From Lacisediminihabitans sp040549525 (GTDB lineage: Bacteria; Actinomycetota; Actinomycetes; Actinomycetales; Microbacteriaceae): DNA of 64,000 nucleotides. Within the stretch, counting starts at the first letter, position 1; each line of letters starts with the position of its first letter. The position numbers were made by a program, and so were the translations under genes. The stretch spans positions 186,001-250,000 of the forward strand of contig NZ_JBEPTM010000001.1 in assembly GCF_040549525.1 (NCBI RefSeq), in the 5' to 3' direction. Positions 60,520-64,000 of the stretch are shown here, piece after piece. The notes under the pieces are model-generated. The model saw only the letters and a list, made by a program, of their open reading frames with translations. It was not told the DNA's origin and ran no database searches.

Positions 60520-61386
60520 ATGCGCATGGGCACACCGCCACCCCCCGCGACAGCGAGCACCAGCACGGGCGCGATGGATGATGCCGCGCGCATCGATATC
60601 GTCGGCCTGACCAAGCGCTACCTGACCCCCAAGGGCGAAACCTTCACTGCCATCGATGACGTGACGTTCGCCGTCGAACCCGGGCAATTCTGCGCGATCG
60701 TCGGCCCGACCGGCTGCGGCAAATCCACCACCCTTGCGCAGGTCTCGGGACTGGAACGCCCGAGCGAGGGTCATGTTCTGGTCGGCGGCCAGCGTGTCGA
60801 TGGCATCACGAGTGGTGTGAGCTACATGTTCCAGGCGGATTCGCTCTTTCCCTGGAAGACGGTGCTCGGCAACGTGATGATGGGCCCGATCCTGCTGGGC
60901 ACGTCGAAGGCTGCAGCGACGAAGATGGCGCTGGATTGGGTGCGGCGGGTGGGTCTCTCCGGCTTCGAAGACCGCTACCCCCACCAACTCTCCGGGGGTA
61001 TGCGCAAGCGAGTGGCGATGGCGGCCGCACTGATCAACCAGCCTCGGATCCTGCTCATGGACGAGCCCTTCGGAGCACTCGACGTGCAGACGAAGGCAAT
61101 CATGCAGGGCGAACTGCTGCAGCTCTGGGAGGAGCTGCGCCCCTCTGTGCTCTTCATCACCCATGACCTGGATGAGGCGGTGACGCTGTCGGATCGCGTG
61201 GTCATCATGACCAGCAGTCCCGGCACCGTGAAGGACATCTTCGAGATCGATCTGCCCCGCCCCCGCGGAGACGTGCAGACACTGCGCCACGAGCGGCAGT
61301 TCCAGGAGATCCAGGGTCAGATCTGGGCCTCGTTGAAGGACGAAGTCTCCCGGGCGTATGAACTGTCGTCGGCGGTGGCAGCATGA
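60520..61386 (+). CDS. ABC transporter ATPase, nitrate/sulfonate/taurine type
   Basis: 288 aa. Walker A GPTGCGKST, Q-loop MFQADSLFPWKTV, signature LSGGMRKRVAMAAAL, Walker B ILLMDEPFGALD and H-loop ITHDLDEA, in the SsuB/TauB/NrtD pattern (the FPWKTV Q-loop is typical). ATG at 60520 follows GAGAGGTCTT. First gene of the importer operon, divergent from the kinase/regulator pair, 160 bases away. Confidence 0.93.
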   Translation: MRMGTPPPPATASTSTGAMDDAARIDIVGLTKRYLTPKGETFTAIDDVTFAVEPGQFCAIVGPTGCGKSTTLAQVSGLERPSEGHVLVGGQRVDGITSGVSYMFQADSLFPWKTVLGNVMMGPILLGTSKAAATKMALDWVRRVGLSGFEDRYPHQLSGGMRKRVAMAAALINQPRILLMDEPFGALDVQTKAIMQGELLQLWEELRPSVLFITHDLDEAVTLSDRVVIMTSSPGTVKDIFEIDLPRPRGDVQTLRHERQFQEIQGQIWASLKDEVSRAYELSSAVAA

Positions 61387-62279
61387 GCGTGCTCAGGCAG
61401 CAGAACGAGATACAGACGGAAGCGTCGGCGATCCCGCCGCTCCCATTGCAGTCGACACTGCAGGAGACGGCTCGTCGTGCTCGCGCACACAGGACAGGGT
61501 GGGTGTGGGCCGGCCGCGCTCTGGTCATCGTCGTCGTGATCGGCGGATGGCAGTGGTTCACCGCCGTCGGCTGGGTCGACAAATTCTTCTACGGCCGCCC
61601 GAGCGACATCTGGAACAGCCTTGTGACCCTGTTCACGGAAGGCACCGCATTCGGCACGATCTGGGCGAATCTGTGGGTGACAGTCCAGGAGGCGCTCTAC
61701 GGCTTCCTGGTCGGCACGGTCGCGGGCGTCATCATCGGCATCCTGCTCGGTTCCAACCGGTACCTGTCCGATGTGCTCAACCCGTACATCAAGATCCTCA
61801 ACTCGATCCCCCGGATCGTGCTCGGCTCGATCTTCATCGTGGCCTTCGGCCTGGGAATCTTTCCCAAGATCCTGCTGGCTGCCGTGCTGGTCTTCTTCGC
61901 CGTCTTCTTCAACGCCTACCAGGGCGTTCGCGAGGTCGACCAGAACCTGGTTGCCAACGTGCGAGTGCTTGGCGCGTCTCCCCTTCAGATCGCTCGGCAC
62001 GTGACCATCCCCTCGGCGATGACGTGGATCATCGCCAGCCTGCACACCGCATTCGGCTTCGCGATCATCGGCGCGCTGGTGGCCGAGGTCCTCGGGGCAC
62101 AGAAGGGAATCGGTCTGCTCATCAGCCAGGCCCAGGGGCATTTCGACCCGAACACGGTGTTCGCCTGCATGGTCATCATCGCCGTCGTCACTCTCGGCGC
62201 CGAGTACCTCATCACCCTCCTCGAGAAGGTCGTGCTCAAGTGGCGTCCGCCGTCGCGCTATGAGGCACAGGCGATCTGA
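61383..62279 (+). CDS. ABC permease, SsuC/TauC type
   Basis: 298 aa, six membrane helices. EAA loop EVDQNLVANVRVLGASPLQIARHVTIPSAMTWI (about 180-215). LQSTLQETARRARAHRTGW starts the cytoplasmic N terminus. ATGA overlap with the ATPase gene; pairs as a homodimer with it. Substrate set by the binding protein downstream. Confidence 0.93.
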   Translation: MSVLRQQNEIQTEASAIPPLPLQSTLQETARRARAHRTGWVWAGRALVIVVVIGGWQWFTAVGWVDKFFYGRPSDIWNSLVTLFTEGTAFGTIWANLWVTVQEALYGFLVGTVAGVIIGILLGSNRYLSDVLNPYIKILNSIPRIVLGSIFIVAFGLGIFPKILLAAVLVFFAVFFNAYQGVREVDQNLVANVRVLGASPLQIARHVTIPSAMTWIIASLHTAFGFAIIGALVAEVLGAQKGIGLLISQAQGHFDPNTVFACMVIIAVVTLGAEYLITLLEKVVLKWRPPSRYEAQAI

Positions 62280-62339
62280 GTTTTCGCTCCCCACCAGTCC
62301 GCCGGAATCCCTCCGGCACCATGAAAGGAATCACACAAG

Positions 62340-63431
62340 ATGAACAAGCGCAGCATCGTCGCTGTCGTCGCAGCCACAGCAGCAGCAGTGTCGCTGGGGC
62401 TCGCCGGGTGCAGTGGCAGCCCGTCCACCGCGAGCTCGGCATCGAGCGCCACCCTCCCCGTCGTCAAAATGATGGTCGGAGGCATCGACAAGCAGATCTA
62501 CCTCCCGTATCAATTGGCGGAAAGCCTCGGCTACTACAAGAAGTACGGCGTCGATATGCAACTCTCCACCGAGCAGAACGGCGGCGTCGGCGCAGAGGAG
62601 GCGATGGTCTCCGGACAGGTTGATCTGTCGGGAGCGTGGTACATCCACTCGGTGGACTTCCAGTCCAAAGGCAAGAAGGTCATCAACCTGATCCAGCTCT
62701 CGGGAGCACCGGGGGAGCGGATCATGTGCACCCCGAAGTCGAACGTGACCTCCGGCGCGGATCTCAAGGGCAAGACCGTCGGGGTGACCGACCTCGGCTC
62801 CGGCACCGATGAGCTGACGCAGTTCATCGCCTCGAAGGCTGGGGTCAAGAAGACCGACTACCAGACCATCGCCGTTCACGCCGGAGCCACCGCGATCGCG
62901 GCACTCCAGCGCGGCAGTGCCGACTGCGTGATGACCACTCAGCCGACCGTCGGCGCCCTCGAATCACAGAAGCTGGCGACATCGGCGATCGATCTCGCGA
63001 GCACGAAGGGTGCCAATGCCGCCCTCGGTGGTGCTTGGCCCGCCGCTGGCCTGCTGGCCCAGGAGTCGTGGGTCAACTCGCATAAGGCAGTCGTGCAGAA
63101 GGTCGTCACGGCCCTCACCGCGACGATGCACTGGATGAGCACCCACACCGCCCAGGATGTCGCGGACAAGCTGCCGAAGTCGTTCGTGCAGAACGCCACG
63201 ATCTCCAAGGCGGACTATGTCAAGGCGCTCAAGGAGGACTACGGCCAGTTCCTCCCGGACGGCCTGATGCCCGCCGGTGGACCGAAGACGGTGTTCCAAA
63301 TGGAGAACGCGATCGGCGTCGACACCTCCAGCATCACGTACAGCGACACCTTCACCAACAGTTTCGTGAATGTGGCGCTCAAGCAGCTGGGCATCACGCC
63401 GGTGACGACCCCCGCGGGCGCCAAGGGCTGA
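62340..63431 (+). CDS. Substrate-binding lipoprotein, SsuA/NMT1 type
   Basis: 363 aa. Signal peptide with lipobox LGLAGCSG, then the NMT1/THI5-like fold: VGGIDKQIYLPYQLAESLGYYKKYGVDMQLS, GEEAMVSGQVDLSGAWY, GKTVGVTDLGSGTDELTQFIA, and CVMTTQPTVGAL. Binds sulfonates, nitrate, pyrimidine precursors or related small acids; regulation by a CitAB-like system points to an organic acid. 60 bases after the permease. Confidence 0.92.
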   Translation: MNKRSIVAVVAATAAAVSLGLAGCSGSPSTASSASSATLPVVKMMVGGIDKQIYLPYQLAESLGYYKKYGVDMQLSTEQNGGVGAEEAMVSGQVDLSGAWYIHSVDFQSKGKKVINLIQLSGAPGERIMCTPKSNVTSGADLKGKTVGVTDLGSGTDELTQFIASKAGVKKTDYQTIAVHAGATAIAALQRGSADCVMTTQPTVGALESQKLATSAIDLASTKGANAALGGAWPAAGLLAQESWVNSHKAVVQKVVTALTATMHWMSTHTAQDVADKLPKSFVQNATISKADYVKALKEDYGQFLPDGLMPAGGPKTVFQMENAIGVDTSSITYSDTFTNSFVNVALKQLGITPVTTPAGAKG

Positions 63432-63446
63432 TTCGTCGTCGGCAGG

Positions 63447-63487
63447 CGGCCCCTCGACACCACCCTTCCGGGCGGTTCGGGGGGCCG
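63447..63487 (+). terminator. Hairpin behind the importer operon
   Basis: CGGCCCCTCGA (from 63447) pairs with TCGGGGGGCCG (to 63487) with one mismatch and a loop of about 20 bases. No clear T-run. Confidence 0.5.
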
Positions 63488-63539
63488 TTGCCGTGGCACA
63501 TCCTTAGGCCATTGGTGAGCCGCCAGCTAGATTGTCTCC

Positions 63540-64000
63540 ATGTCCGGCAATCGCTCCGAGGACCACCGAACGGTCGCCGAGAAGGTCTTCGCGATCGCGG
63601 ATGTGTTCGGGGGCGCGTCGGAGCTGAGCCTCACCGAGATCGCCCACCGGGCCACGCTCCCCCTGTCGACCGCGCATCGACTGGTCGGGGAATGGGTGGC
63701 CTGGGGCGGCATCGTGCGCGGCGACGACGGCCTCTACCGGGTGGGCATGCGCCTGTGGAAGCTCGGGGTGCGCGCGCCGACCGCGCGCCGCCTTCGCACG
63801 GTTGCGAGTCCCTTTCTCGAGGACCTCTACGACCTCACCCGGGAGAACGTGCACCTCGCCGTGCGTGACGGTCTCGGGGTGCTCTACCTCGAACGCGTCT
63901 CGGGGCGCTCGGCTGTTCCCGTCATCTCGGATGTCGGCACCCGGCTGCCGCTGCACGCCACCGGCGTGGGACTGGTGCTCCTCGCCTGGGCGCCCCCGGA
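63540..64000 (+). CDS. IclR-family regulator (3' end missing)
   Basis: 153 codons visible. N-terminal winged HTH (VFAIADVFGGASELSLTEIAHRATLPLSTAHRLVGEWVAWGGIVRGDDGLYRVGMRLWKLG) and the start of the effector domain (TVASPFLEDLYDLTRENVHLAVRDGLGVLYLERVSGRSAVPVISDVGTRLPLHATGVGLVLLAW). The frame is open to the window end. The start ATG at 63540 has TAGATTG 12 bases upstream, so the mRNA may be nearly leaderless. Target genes are probably further right. Confidence 0.92.
   Translation, partial: MSGNRSEDHRTVAEKVFAIADVFGGASELSLTEIAHRATLPLSTAHRLVGEWVAWGGIVRGDDGLYRVGMRLWKLGVRAPTARRLRTVASPFLEDLYDLTRENVHLAVRDGLGVLYLERVSGRSAVPVISDVGTRLPLHATGVGLVLLAWAPP

Overview
The window is high-GC DNA from an actinobacterium, most likely Microbacteriaceae. 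The evidence is the frequent GTG starts, the dense ATGA/GTGA gene overlaps, two perfect CebR-type operators (TGGGAGCGCTCCCA) in front of a cellobiose transport operon, and a DUF7882-type protein of a kind I know only from that family. Both ends cut a gene: a GH2 beta-mannosidase on the left and an IclR regulator on the right.

Layout, left part (1-30.4 kb). An intracellular glycan operon comes first (GH2 beta-mannosidase, GH113-like mannanase, GH29 fucosidase, ABC half-transporter). It is followed by an alpha/beta hydrolase, a TetR regulator with its own 16-bp palindrome, a permuted lipoate ligase, an orphan beta-class DNA methyltransferase, a flavodoxin and a flavin monooxygenase. The cebEFG-bglC-cebR-like operon occupies 14.1-19.9 kb. 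Next are a DHA2 drug exporter, two cell-wall enzymes (VanY-type DD-carboxypeptidase and L,D-transpeptidase), phosphoglucomutase, a 91-bp palindromic element, prephenate dehydratase, a lipid kinase, serS and a HAD phosphatase.

Middle (30.4-45.1 kb). A non-coding stretch holds four tandem 61-bp hairpin units and then tRNA-Ser(UGA). A 14.05-kb element is integrated in the 3' end of that tRNA. It is bounded by a 24-bp duplication (31046-31069 and 45069-45092) and has a tyrosine integrase at the left end with arm-type repeats at both ends. It carries a repressor/AlpA-like switch, a tightly overlapped run of small early genes, a replication-type protein and a phage tape-measure protein, but no terminase, portal, capsid or lysis gene. 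The tail module breaks off directly after the tape measure, at a diverged 48-bp repeat whose second copy lies beyond a DUF7882 gene and a hairpin-rich non-coding stretch. A lipoprotein, a tRNA-Arg(UCU) and a second tyrosine recombinase fill the right side.

Right part (45.1-64 kb). A MarR regulator is divergent from etfB-etfA-cytochrome b, a possible flavoprotein-to-membrane electron route. Then come menB, a zinc-ribbon/GIY-YIG protein, lipoproteins, an SGNH-like protein, an LCP cell-wall ligase, tRNA-Ser(GCU), a CLC channel and lgt. A persulfide-type module follows: a CstR-like repressor without the copper histidine, a CoA-disulfide reductase/rhodanese fusion, a perfect 18-bp operator and a divergent 54-aa Cys-rich protein. 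The last part is a CitAB-like two-component system divergent from an SsuBCA/TauABC-type ABC importer, and the start of an IclR regulator.
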